Shown piece by piece: positions 1 through 11,491 of a DNA stretch of 64,000 nucleotides. The number at the start of each line of letters is the position of its first letter. The first letter of the stretch is position 1. Below the pieces are notes generated by a model. That model had not been told where the DNA came from. It saw only the letters and a program-made list of their open reading frames with translations, and searched no databases. This stretch comes from Coriaria nepalensis (Eukaryota; Streptophyta; Magnoliopsida; Cucurbitales; Coriariaceae). The stretch is from positions 21,483,501 through 21,547,500 of the forward strand of contig CP114481.1 in NCBI GenBank assembly GCA_027186245.1, in the 5' to 3' direction. Position numbers and translations under genes: made by a program.

Positions 1-849
1 CGAAATTCATTCGAAAAAATTCTATTTTCGTCCTTCAGACATTATTTTCTCACGTAACTTGCAATTAATCTACTGAAGACAACAATGCATTATTTTAGCA
101 TTAAAAAGCATATCACTCAGTCTTTTCAATCATTATATTGTTTGAAGGCACTTCGAACCAATTCTATTTTTGAATTTAGAACACGACTTTCATGCATAAC
201 TTGCACTTGAGCTATTGAAAGAAACTATTCATTTTTTTTGCCTTAAAGTCATATTATTGCGACTCTTTTAGTGATTAAATCTTTCTAAATCACTTCTAAC
301 GAAATTCGGCCTTTAATAATGACTTTCGTGCATAACTTGCAGTTGATATATTGAAGGCAACAATGCATTTGTTTAGCCTTAAAGTCATGTCACTGAGTCT
401 GTTCTAGTCATTAATCATTCGAAATTCATTCGAACGAATTCTATTTTCGGCCTTCAAACATTATTTTCTTACGTAACTTGCAATTAATCTACTGAAGACA
501 ACAATGCATTATTTTAGCATTAAAAAGCATATCACTCAGTCTTTTCAATCATTAAATTGTTTGAAGGCACTTCGAACCAATTCTATTTTTGAATTTGGAA
601 CACGACTTTCATGCATCACTTGCACTTGATCTATTGAAGGCAACTATTCATTTTTTTAGCCTTAAAGTCATATTATTGCGTCTCTTTTAGTCATTAAATC
701 TTTCTAAATCACATCGAACGAAATTCGGCCTTTAAACATGACTTTCGTGCATAACTTGTAGTTGATCTATTGAAGGCAACAATGCATTTGTTTAGCCGTA
801 AAGTCATGTCACTGAGTCTGTTCTAGTCATTAAAGCATTCTAAATTAAT

Positions 850-1132
850 TCGAACGAATTCTATTTTCGCCCTTCAAACATTATTTTCTTACATAACTTG
901 CAATTAATCTACTGAAGACAACAATGCATTATTTTAGTGTTAAAAAGCATATCACTCAGCTTTTCAGTCATTAAATTGTTTGAAGGCACTTCGAACCAAT
1001 TCTATTTTTGAATTTAGAACACGACTTTCATGCATAACTTGCACTTGATCTATTGAAGGCAACAATGCATTAGTTTAGCCTTAAAGTCATGTCACTAGGG
1101 CTGTTCTAGTCATTAAATCATTCCAAATTAAT
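850..1132 (+). repeat. Isolated AH dimer in the left domain (283 bp)
   Basis: A spans 850-990 (one base short, CAGCTTTTCAG instead of CAGTCTTTTCA). The next monomer, 991-1132, starts as B but continues AACAATGCATTAGTTTAGCC and GTCACTAGGG, i.e. an H1-type fusion. It is followed by trimers with private variants such as TTGGAGGCAC and GAAGGTAACTATT that recur near 11.6 and 17.5 kb. Confidence 0.87.
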
Positions 1133-2390
1133 TCGAACGAATTCTATTTTTCCCCTTCAAACATTATTTTCTTACATAACTTGCAATTAATCTACTAAAG
1201 ACAACAATGCATTATTTTAGCATTAAAAAGCATATCACTCAGCTTTTCAGTCATTAAATTGTTTGGAGGCACTTCGAACCAATTCTATTTTTGAATTCAG
1301 AACACGACTTTCATGCATAACTTGCACCTGATCTATTGAAGGTAACTATTAATTTTTTTAGCCTTAAAGTCGTATCATTACGTCTCTTTTAGTCATTAAA
1401 TCTTTCTGAATCACTTCGAACGAAATTCGGCCTTTAAACATGACTTTCGTGCATAACTTGCAGTTGATCTATTGAAGGCAACAATGCATTTGTTTAGCCT
1501 TAAAGTCATGTCACTGAGTCTCTTCTACTCATTAAATCATTCTAAATTAATTCGAACGAATTCTATTTTCGCCCTTCAAACATTATTTTCATACGTAACT
1601 TGCAATTAAAATACTTAAGACAACAATGCATTATTTTAGAATTAAAAAGCATATCACTCAGTCTTTTCAGCCTTATATTTTTTGAAGGCACTCCGAACCA
1701 ATACTATTTTTGAATTTAGAACACGACTTTCATGCATAACTTGCACTTGAGCTATTGAAGGCAACTATTCATTTTTTTAACCTTAAAGTCATATTATTGC
1801 GTCTCTTTTAGTCACCAAATCTTTCTGAATCACTCCGAACGAAATTCCGCCTTTAAACATAACTTTCGTGCATAACTTGCAGTTGATCTATTGAAGGCAA
1901 CAATGCATTTGTTTAGCCTTAAAGTCATGTCACTGAGTCTTTTCTAGTCATTAAATCATTCTAAATTAATTCGAACGAATTCTATTTTCGCCCTTCAAAC
2001 ATTATTTTCTTACGTAACTTGCAATTAATCTACTGGAGACAACAATGCATTATTTTAGCATTAAAAAGCATATCACTCAGTCTTTTCAATCATTAAATTG
2101 TTTGAAGGCACTTCGAACCAATTCTATTTTTTAATTTAGAACACGACTTTCATGCATAACTTGCACTTGAGCTGTTGAAGGCAACTATTCATTTTTTTAG
2201 CCTTAAAGTCATATTATTGCGACTCTTTTAGTCATTAAATCTTTCTGAATCACTTCAAACGAAATTCGGCCTTTAAACATGACTTTCGTGCATAACTTGC
2301 AGTTGATCTATTGAAGGCAACAATTCATTTGTTTAGCCTTAAAGTCATGTCACTGAGTCTGTTCTAGTCATTAAATCATTCAAAATTAAT

Positions 2391-2532
2391 TCGAACGAAT
2401 TCTATTTTCGCCCGTCAAACATTATTTTCTTACATAACTTACAATTAATCTACTGAAGACAACATTGCATTATTTTAGCATTAAAAAGCATATCACTCAG
2501 TCTTTTCAATCATTATATTGTTTGAAGGCACT
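2391..2532 (+). repeat. Representative A monomer (142 bp)
   Basis: Type A starts with TCGAACGAATTC, so it carries the junction EcoRI-type site GAATTC. Next come TTCGCCC, a T-rich stretch, the core ATAACTT near 44-50, CTACTGAAGACAAC near 60-73, ATGCAT near 75-80 in most copies (ATTGCAT in this one), and TTAGCATTAAAAAGCATATCA. It ends at TTGAAGGCAC before the B box. A is present in both trimers and dimers and is the invariant partner of each. By-eye identity to B is roughly 70-75% with one or two small gaps in the second half. Confidence 0.93.
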
Positions 2533-2674
2533 TCGAACCAATTCTATTTTTTAATTTAGAACACGACTTTCATGCATAACTTGCACTTGAGCTATTGAAG
2601 GCAACTATTCATTTTTTTAACCTTAAAGTCATATTATTGCGTCTCTTTTAGTCACCAAATCTTTCTGAATCACT
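2533..2674 (+). repeat. Representative B monomer (142 bp)
   Basis: Type B starts TCGAACCAATTC, continues with TTTGAATTTAGAACACGAC (in this copy TTTTAATTTAG), has ATGCAT at 40-45 overlapping the core CATAACTTGCA, then TATTGAAGGCAACTATTC. A T7 tract before AGCC and the diagnostic tail ATTATTGCGTCTCTTTTAG follow. It ends TCTGAATCAC before the C box. B occurs whole only in 420 bp trimers; in dimers only its front part survives, fused to C. Confidence 0.93.
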
Positions 2675-2810
2675 TCGAACGAAATTTGGCCTTTAAACAT
2701 GACTTTCGTGCATAACTTGCAGTTGATCTATTGAAGGCAACAATGCATTTGTTTAGCCTTAAAGTCATGTCACTGAGTCTGTTCTAGTCATTAAATCATT
2801 CGAAATTCAT
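2675..2810 (+). repeat. Representative C monomer (136 bp)
   Basis: Type C starts TCGAACGAAATTCGGCC in most copies (TTTGGCC here) and reaches GACTTTCGTGCATAACTTGC six bases sooner than B does, so its first half carries a net 6 bp deletion relative to A and B. It then has AGTTGATC, TATTGAAGGCAAC, AATGCATTTGTTTAGCC, the diagnostic CATGTCACTGAGTCTGTTC, and ends with TCATTAAATCATTC before the next A. The shorter C is why the trimer is 420 bp rather than 426 bp. Confidence 0.92.
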
Positions 2811-5034
2811 TCGAAAGAATTCTATTTTCGCCCTTCAAACATTATTTTCTCACGTAACTTGCAATTAATCTACTGAAGACAACAATGCATTATTTTAGCA
2901 TTAAAAAGCATATCACTCAGTCTTTTCAATCATTATATTGTTTGAAGGCACTTCGAACCAATTCTATTTTTTAATTTAGAACACGACTTTCATGCATAAC
3001 TTGCACTTGAGCTATTGAAGGCAACTATTCATTTTTTTAACCTTAAAGTCATATTATTGCGTCTCTTTTAGTCACCAAATCTTTCTGAATCACTTCGAAC
3101 GAAATTCGGCCTTTAAACATGACTTTCGTGCATAACTTGCAGTTGATCTATTGAAGGCAACAATTCATTTGTTTAGCCTTAAAGTCATGTCACTGAGTCT
3201 GTTCTAGTCATTAAATCATTCAAAATTAATTCGAACGAATTCTATTTTCGCCCGTCAAACATTATTTTCTTACATAACTTACAATTAATCTACTGAAGAC
3301 AACATTGCATTATTTTAGCATTAAAAAGCATATCACTCAGTCTTTTCAATCATTATATTGTTTGAAGGCACTTCGAACCAATTCTATTTTTTAATTTAGA
3401 ACACGACTTTCATGCATAACTTGCACTTGAGCTATTGAAGGCAACTATTCATTTTTTTAACCTTAAAGTCATATTATTGCGTCTCTTTTAGTCACCAAAT
3501 CTTTCTGAATCACTTCGAACGAAATTCGGCCTTTAAACATGACTTTCGTGCATAACTTGCAGTTGATCTATTGAAGGCAACAATGCATTTGTTTAGCCTT
3601 AAAGTCATGTCACTGAGTCTGTTCTAGTCATTAAATCATTCAAAATTAATTCGAACGAATTCTATTTTCGCCCGTCAAACATTATTTTCTTACATAACTT
3701 ACAATTAATCTACTGAAGACAACATTGCATTATTTTAGCATTAAAAAGCATATCACTCAGTCTTTTCAATCATTAAATGGTTTGAAGGCACTTCGAACCA
3801 ATACTATTTTTGAATTTAGAACACGACTTTCATTCATAACTTGCACTTGATCTATTGAAGGCAACTATTCATTTTTTTAGCCTTAAAGTCGTATCATTGC
3901 GTCTCTTTTAGTCATTAAATCTTTCTGAATCACTTCGAACGAAATTCGGCCTTTAAACATGACTTTCGTGCATAACTTGCAGTTGATCTATTGAAGGCAA
4001 CAATGCATTTGTTTAGCCTTAAAGTCATGTCACTGAGTCTCTTCTACTCATTAAATCATTCTAAATTAATTCGAACGAATTCTATTTTCGCCCTTCAAAC
4101 ATTATTTTCTTACGTAACTTGCAATTAAAATACTTAAGACAACAATGCATTATTTTAGCATTAAAAAGCATATCACTTAGTCTTTTCAGCCTTATATTGT
4201 TTGAAGGCACTTCGAACCAATTCTATTTTTTAATTTAGAACACGACTTTCATGCATAACTTGCACTTGAGCTATTGAAGGCAACTATTCATTTTTTTAAC
4301 CTTAAAGTCATATTATTGCGTCTCTTTTAGTCACCAAATCTTTCTGAATCACTTCGAACGAAATTCGGCCTTTAAACATGACTTTCGTGCATAACTTGCA
4401 GTTGATCTATTGAAGGCAACAATGCATTTGTTTAGTCTTAAAGTGATGTCACTGAGTCTGTTCTAGTCATTAAATCATTCGAAATTCATTCGAAAGAATT
4501 CTATTTTCGCCCTTCAAACATTATTTTCTCACGTAACTTCCAATTAATCTACTGAAGACAACAATGCCTTATTTTAGCATTAAAAAGCATATCACTCAGT
4601 CTTTTCAATCATTATATTGTTTGAAGGCACTTCGAACCAATTCTATTTTTTAATTTAGAACACGACTTTCATGCATAACTTGCACTTGAGCTATTGAAGG
4701 CAACTATTCATTTTTTTAACCTTAAAGTCATATTATTGCGTCTCTTTTAGTCACCAAATCTTTCTGAATCACTTCGAACGAAATTCGGCCTTTAAACATG
4801 ACTTTCGTGCATAACTTGCAGTTGATCTATTGAAGGCAACAATGCATTTGTTTAGCCTGAAACTCATGTCACTGAGTCTGTTCTAGTCATTAAATCATTC
4901 AAAATTAATTCGAACGAATTCTATTTTCGCCCGTCAAACATTATTTTCTTACATAACTTCCAATTAATCTACTGAAGACAACATTGCATTATTTTAGCAT
5001 TAAAAAGCATATCACTCAGTCTTTTCAATCATTA

Positions 5035-7425
5035 AATTGTTTGAAGGCACTTCGAACCAATACTATTTTTGAATTTAGAACACGACTTTCATTCATAACT
5101 TGCACTTGATCTATTGAAGGCAACTATTCATTTTTTTAGCCTTAAGGTCATATTATTGCGTCTCTTTTAGTCATTAAATCTTTCTGAATCACTTCGAACG
5201 AAATTCGGCCTTTAAACATGACTTTCGTGCATAACTTGAAGTTGATCTATTAAAGGCAAGAATGCATTTGTTCAGCCTTAAAGTCATGTCACTGAGTCTG
5301 TTCTAGTCATTAAATCATTCAAAATTAATTCGAACGAATTCTATTTTCGCCCGTCAAACATTATTTTCTTACATAACTTACAATTAATCTACTGAAGACA
5401 ACATTGCATTACTTTAGCATTAAAAAGCATATCACTCAGTCTTTTCAATCATTAAATTGTTTGAAGGCACTTCGAACCAATACTATTTTTGAATTTAGAA
5501 CACGACTTTCATGCATAACTTGCACTTGATCTATTGAAGGCAACTATTCATTTTTTTAGCCTTAAGGTCATATTATTGCGTCTCTTTTAGTCATTAAATC
5601 TTTCTGAATCACTTCGAACGAAATTCGGCCTTTAAACATGACTTTCGTGCATAACTTGCAGTTGATCAATTGAAGGCAACAATGCATTTGTTTAGCCTTA
5701 AAGTCATGTCACTGAGTCTCTTCTAGTCATTAAATCATTCTAAATTAATTCGAACGAATTCTATTTTCGCCCTTCAAATATTATTTTCTTACATAACTCG
5801 CAATTAATCTACTGAAGACAACAATGCATTATTTTAGCATTAAAAAGCATATCACTCAGTCTTTTCAATCATTATATTTTTTGAAGGCACTTCGAACAAA
5901 TACTATTTTTGAATTTAGGACACGACTTTCATGCATAACTTGCACTTGATCTATTGAAGGCAACTATTCATTTTTTTAGCCTTACAGTCATATTATTGCA
6001 TCTCTTTTAGTCATTAAATCTTTCTGAATCACTTCGAACGAAATTCAGCCTTTAAACGTGACTTTCGTGCATAACTTGCAGTTGATCTATCGAAGGCAAC
6101 AGTGCATTTGTTTAGCCTTAAAGTCATGTCACTGAGTCTCTTCTAGTCATTAAATCATTCTAAATTAATTCGAACGAATTCTATTTTCGCCCTTCAAACA
6201 TTATTTTCTTACATAACTTGCAATTAATCTACTGAAGACAACAATGCATTATTTTAGCATTAAAAAGCATATCACTCAGTCTTTTCAATCATTAAATTGT
6301 TTGAAGGCACTTCGAACCAATACTATTTTTGATTTTAGAACACGACTTTCATTCATAACTTGCACTTGATCTATTGAAGGCAACTATTCATTTTTTTAGC
6401 CTTAAGGTCATATTATTGCGTCTCTTTTAGTCATTAAATCTTTCTGAATCACTTCGAACGAAATTCGGCCTTTAAACATGACTTTCGTGCATAACTTGAA
6501 GTTGATCTATTAAAGGCAAGAATGCATTTGTTCGGCCTTAAAGTCATGTCACTGAGTCTGTTCTAGTCATTAAATCATTCAAAATTAATTCGAACGAATT
6601 CTATTTTCGCCCGTCAAACATTATTTTCTTACATAACTTACAATTAATCTACTGAAGACAACATTGCATTATTTTAGCATTAAAAAGCATATCACTCAGT
6701 CTTTTCAATCATTAAATTGTTTGAAGGCACTTCGAACCAATACTATTTTTGAATTTAGAACACGACTTTCATGCATAACTTGCACTTGATCTATTGAAGG
6801 CAACTATTCATTTTTTTAGCCTTAAGGTCATATTATTGCGTCTCTTTTAGTCATTAAATCTTTCTGAATCACTTCGAACGAAATTCGGCCTTTAAACATG
6901 ACTTTCGTGCATAACTTGCAGTTGATCAATTGAAGGCAACAATGCATTTGTTTAGCCTTAAAGTCATGTCACTGAGTCTCTTCTAGTCATTAAATCATTC
7001 TAAATTAATTCGAACGAATTCTATTTTCGCCCTTCAAACATTATTTTCTTACATAACTTGAAATTAATCTACTGAAGACAACAATGTAATATTGTAGCAT
7101 TCAAAAGCATATCACTCAGTCTTTTCAATCATTATATTGTTTGAAGGCACTTCGAACAAATACTATTTTTGAATTTGGGACACGACTTTCATGCATAACT
7201 TGCACTTGATCTACTGAAGGCAACTATTCATTTTTTTAGCCTTAAAGTCATATTATTGCATCTCTTTTAGTCATTAAATCTTTCTGAATCACTACGAACG
7301 AAATTCAGCCTTTAAACGTGACTTTCGTGCATAACTTGCACTTGATCTATCGAAGGCAACAGTGCATTTGTTTAGCCTTAAAGTCATGTCACTGAGTCTC
7401 TTCTAGTCATTAAATCATTCTAAAT
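5035..7425 (+). repeat. Three-trimer (1,260 bp) tandem duplication
   Basis: About 5,035-6,165 matches about 6,295-7,425 with a 1,260 bp shift. Shared private variants include ATAACTTGAAGTTGATC with TAAAGGCAAGAATGC (5,231 and 6,491), GTTGATCAATTG, CGAACAAATAC and CAGCCTTTAAACGTG. A patch near 5,821 versus 7,081 differs (the latter has AATGTAATATTGTAGC), so that part was replaced or converted afterwards. Confidence 0.8.
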
Positions 7426-8720
7426 TAGTTCGAACGAATTCTATTTTCACCCTTCAAATAATATTTTCTTAAATAACTTGCAATTAATCTACAGAAGACA
7501 ACAAGCATTATGTTAGCATTAAAAAGCATATCACTCAGTCTTTTCAAACATTAAATTGTTTAAAGGCACTTTGAACCAATTCTATTTTTGAATTTAGAAC
7601 ACGACTTTCATGCATAACTTGCACTTGATCTAATGAAGGCAACTATTCATTTTTTTAGCCTTAAAGTCATATTATTGCGTGTCTTTTAGTCATTAAATCT
7701 TTCTAAATCACATCGAACGAAATTCGGCCTTTAAACATGACTTTCGTGCATAACTTGCAGTTGATCTATTGAAGGCAACAATGCAGTTGTTTAGCCTTAA
7801 AGTCATGTCACTGAGTCTATTCTAGTCATTAAATCATTCTAAATTAATTCGAACGAATTCTATTTTCGCCCTTCAAACAATATTTTCTTACATAACTTGG
7901 AATTAATCTACTGAAGACAACAATGCATTATTTTAGCATTAAAAAGCATATCACTCAGTCATTTCAATCATTAAATTGTTTGAAGGCACTTCGAACCAAT
8001 TCTATTTTTGAATTTAGAACACGACTTTCATTCATAACTTGCACTTGATCTATTGAAGGCAACTATTCATTTTTTTAGCCTTAGAGTCATATTATTGCGT
8101 CTCTTTTAGTCATTAACTCTTTCTAAATCACTTCCTTCGAAATTCGGCCTTTAAACATGACTTTCGTGCATAACTTGCAGTTGATCTATCGAAGGCAACA
8201 ATGCATTTGTTTAGCCTTAAAGTCATGTCACTGAGTCTGTTCTAGTCATTAAATTATTCTAAAATAATTCGAACGAATTCAATTTTCGCCCTTCAAACAT
8301 TATTTTCTTACATAACTTGCAATTAATCTACTGAAGACAACAATGCATTATTTTAGCATTAAAAAGCATATCACTCAGTCTTTTCAATCATTATATTGTT
8401 TGAAGGCACTCCGAACCAATACTATTTTTGAATTTAGAACACGACTTTCATGCATAACTTGCACTTGATCTATTGAAGGCAACTATTCATTTTTTTAGCC
8501 GTAAAGTCATATTATTGCGTCTCTTTTAGTCATTAAATCTTTCTGAATCACTTCGAATGAAATTCGGCCTTTAAACATGACTTTCGTGCATAACTTGCAG
8601 TTGATCTATTGAAGGCAACAATGCATTTGTTTAGCCTTAAAGTCATGTCCCTGAGTCTGTTCTAGTCATTAAATCATTCGAAATTATTTCGAACGAATTC
8701 TATTTTCGCCCTTCAAACAT
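7020..8720 (+). repeat. Four-trimer marker block, copy 1
   Basis: This approximately 1.7 kb block carries in order AATGTAATATTGTAGC (7,084), CTACAGAAGACAACAAGC, ACTTGGAATTAATC, CAGTCATTTC and the unusual CACTTCCTTCGAAATTC (C box at 8,131). The same series recurs with GTAATATTGTAG anchors at 13,660, 19,956, 22,894 and 26,671. Between 7,020-8,720 and 13,599-15,299 I found only one difference by eye (CAGTTGATC versus CTGTTGATC at 14,757). Confidence 0.85.
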
Positions 8721-9179
8721 TATTTTCTTACACAACTTGCAATTAATCTACTGAAGACAACAATGCATTATTTTAGCATTAAAAAGCATATCACTCAGTC
8801 TTTTCAATCATTACATTGTTTGAAGGCACTTCGAACCAATTCTATTTTTGAATTTAGAACACGACTTTCATGCATAACTTGCACTTGATCTATTGAAGGC
8901 AACTATTCATTATTTTAGCCTTAAGGTCATATTATTGCGTCTCTTTTAGTCATTAAATCTTTCTGAATCACTTCGAACGAAATTCGGCCTTTAAAAATGA
9001 CTTTCGTGCATAACTTGCAGTTGATCAATTGAAGGCAACAATGCATTTGTTTAGCCTTAAAGTCAGGTCACTGAGTCTCTTCTAGTCATTAAATCATTCT
9101 AAATTAATTCGAACGAATTCTATTTTCGCCCTTCAAACATTATTTTCTTACATAACTTGCAATTAATCTACTGAAGACA

Positions 9180-11210
9180 ACCATGCATTATTTTAGCATT
9201 AAAAAGCATATCACTCAGTCTTTTCAATCATTAAATTGTTTGAAGGCACTTCGAACCAATTCTATTTTTAAATTTAGAACACGACTTTCATGCATCACTT
9301 GCACTTGATCTATTGAAGGCAACTATTCATTTTTTTAGCCTTAAAGTCATATTATTGCGTCTCTTTTAGTCATTAAAACTTTCTAAATCACATCGAACGA
9401 AATTCGGCCCTTAAATATGACTTTCTTATATAACTTGCAGTTGATATATTGAAGGCAACAATGCATTTGTTTAGCCTTAAAGTCATGTCACTGAGTCTGT
9501 TCTAGTCATTAAATCATTCGAAATTCATTCGAACGAATTCTATTTTCGCCCTTCAAACATTATTTTCTTACGTAACTTGCAATTAATCTACTGAAGACAA
9601 CAATGCATTATTTTAGCATTAAAAAGCATATCACTCAGTCTTTTCAATCATTATATTGTTTGAAGGCACTTCGAACCAATTCTATTTTTTAATTTAGAAC
9701 ACGACTTTCATGCATAACTTGCACTTGAGCTATTGAAGGCAACTATTCATTTTTTTATCCTTAAAGTCATATTATTGCGTCTCTTTTAGTCACCAAATCT
9801 TTCTGAATCACTTCGAACGAAATTCTGCCTTTAAATATGACTTTCGTGCATAACTTGCAGTTGATCTATTGAAGGCAAGAATGCATTTGTTTAGCCTTAA
9901 AGTCATGTCACTGAGTCTTTTCTACTCATTAAATCATTCTAAATTAATTCGAACGAATTCTATTTTCGCCCCTCAAACATTATTTTCTTACATAACTTGC
10001 AATTAATCTACTGAAGACAACAATGCATTATTTTAGCATTAAAAAGCATATCACTCAGCTTTTCAATCATTAAATTGTTTGAAGGCACTTCGAACCAATA
10101 CTATTTTTGAATTTAGAACACGACTTTCATGCATAACTTGCACTTGATCTATTGAAGGCAACTATTCATTTTTTTAGCCTTAAGGTCATATTATTGCGTC
10201 TCTTTTAGTCATTAAATCTTTCTGAATCACTTCGAACGAAATTCGGCCTTTAAAAATGACTTTCGTGCATAACTTGCAGTTGATATATTGAAGGCAACAA
10301 TGCATTTGTTTAGCCTTAAAGTCATGTCACTGAGTCTGTTCTAGTCATTAAATCATTCGAAATTCATTCGAACGAATTCTATTTTCGCCCTTCAAACATT
10401 ATTTTCTTACGTAACTTGCAATTAATCTACTGAAGACAACAATGCATTATTTTAGCATTAAAAAGCATATCACTCAGTCTTTTCAATCATTAAATTGTTT
10501 GAAGGCACTTCGAACCAATTCTATTTTTGAATTTAGAACACGACTTTCATGCATCACTTGCACTTGATCTATTGAAGGCAACTATTCATTTTTTTACCCT
10601 TAAAGTCGTATTATTGCGTCTCTTTTAGTCATTAAATCTTTCTAAATCACATCGAACGAAATTCGGCCCTTAAACATGACTTTCGTATATAACTTGCAGT
10701 TGATATATTGAAGGCAACAATGCATTTGTTTAGCCTTAAAGTCATGTCACTGAGTCTGTTCTAGTCATTAAATCATTCGAAATTCATTCGAACGAATTCT
10801 ATTTTCGCCCTTCAAACATTATTTTCTTACGTAACTTGCAATTAATCTACTGAAGACAACAATGCATTATTTTAGCATTAAAAAGCATATCACTCAGTCT
10901 TCTCAATCATTATATTGTTTGAAGGCACTTCGAACCAATTCTATTTTTTAATTTAGAACACGACTTTCATGCATAACTTGCACTTGAGCTATTGAAGGCA
11001 ACTATTAATTTTTTTAACCTTAAAGTTATATTATTGGGTCTCTTTTAGTCACCAAATCTTTCTGAATCACTTCGAACGAAATTCGGCCTTTAAACATAAC
11101 TTTCGTGCATAACTTGCAGTTGATCTATTGAAGGCAACAATGCATTTGTTTAGCCTTAAAGTCATGTCACTGAGTCTTTTCTACTCATTAAATCATTCTA
11201 AATTAATTCG
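9180..11210 (+). repeat. Second 1,260 bp-step duplication
   Basis: About 9,180-9,950 matches about 10,440-11,210 at a shift of 1,259 bp. Shared private variants are GCATCACTTGCACTTG, CGGCCCTTAAA with TATATAACTTGCAG, GTTGATATATTG and GTCACCAAATC. The GCATCACTT variant also occurs near 612. Scattered single-base differences show it is older than the perfect copies elsewhere. Confidence 0.75.
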
Positions 11211-11491
11211 AACGAATTCTATTTTCGCCCTTCAAACATTATTTTCTTACGTAACTTGCAATTAATCTACTGAAGACAACAATGCATTATTTTAGCATTA
11301 AAAAGCATATCACTCAGTCTTTTCAATCATTAAATTGTTTGAAGGCACTCCGAACCAATTCTATTTTTGAATTTAGAACACGACATTCATGCATAACTTG
11401 CACTTGATCTATTGAAGGCAACAATGCATTTGTTTAGCCTTAAAGTCATGTCACTGGGTCTGTTCTAGTCATTAAATCAGTCTAAATTAAT
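11208..11491 (+). repeat. Second isolated AH dimer in the left domain (284 bp)
   Basis: The A start at 11,208 and the next A start at 11,492 are 284 bp apart. The second monomer is an H1-type fusion with left-domain AACACGAC and the private CACTGGGTCTG tail. It marks the left edge of a large duplicated block. Confidence 0.88.

Larger units (their letters stand above)
2391..4070 (+). repeat. Run of near-identical trimers with alternating variants
   Basis: Trimers with A variant CGCCCGTCAAAC and ACATAACTTACAATT begin at 2391, 3231 and 3651. The one at 2811 carries CCCTTCAAAC with TCACGTAACTTG instead. Neighbours 2391 and 3231 are almost identical over 420 bp, suggesting an 840 bp two-trimer step inside the run. 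The same two A variants recur at about 4,491, 4,911 and 5,331. Confidence 0.75.

Noticed and set aside
2391..2420. CENP-B box
   Set aside because: TTCGAACGA at monomer starts fits the first half of the known box (TTCGnnnnA) but the following CGGG half is absent in A, B and C, so a true CENP-B site is not supported.
2610..2622. T7 tract in B monomers as a terminator or promoter element
   Set aside because: The tract is a fixed part of B and has no hairpin before it or gene near it; it recurs in all B copies, so a regulatory role is unsupported.
2675..2700. tRNA-derived origin (B-box-like TTCGAAC)
   Set aside because: TTCGA is shared with the RNA polymerase III B box, but the flanking GG and CC positions do not fit. 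No A box, cloverleaf arms or poly-T end are arranged as in a tRNA or SINE.
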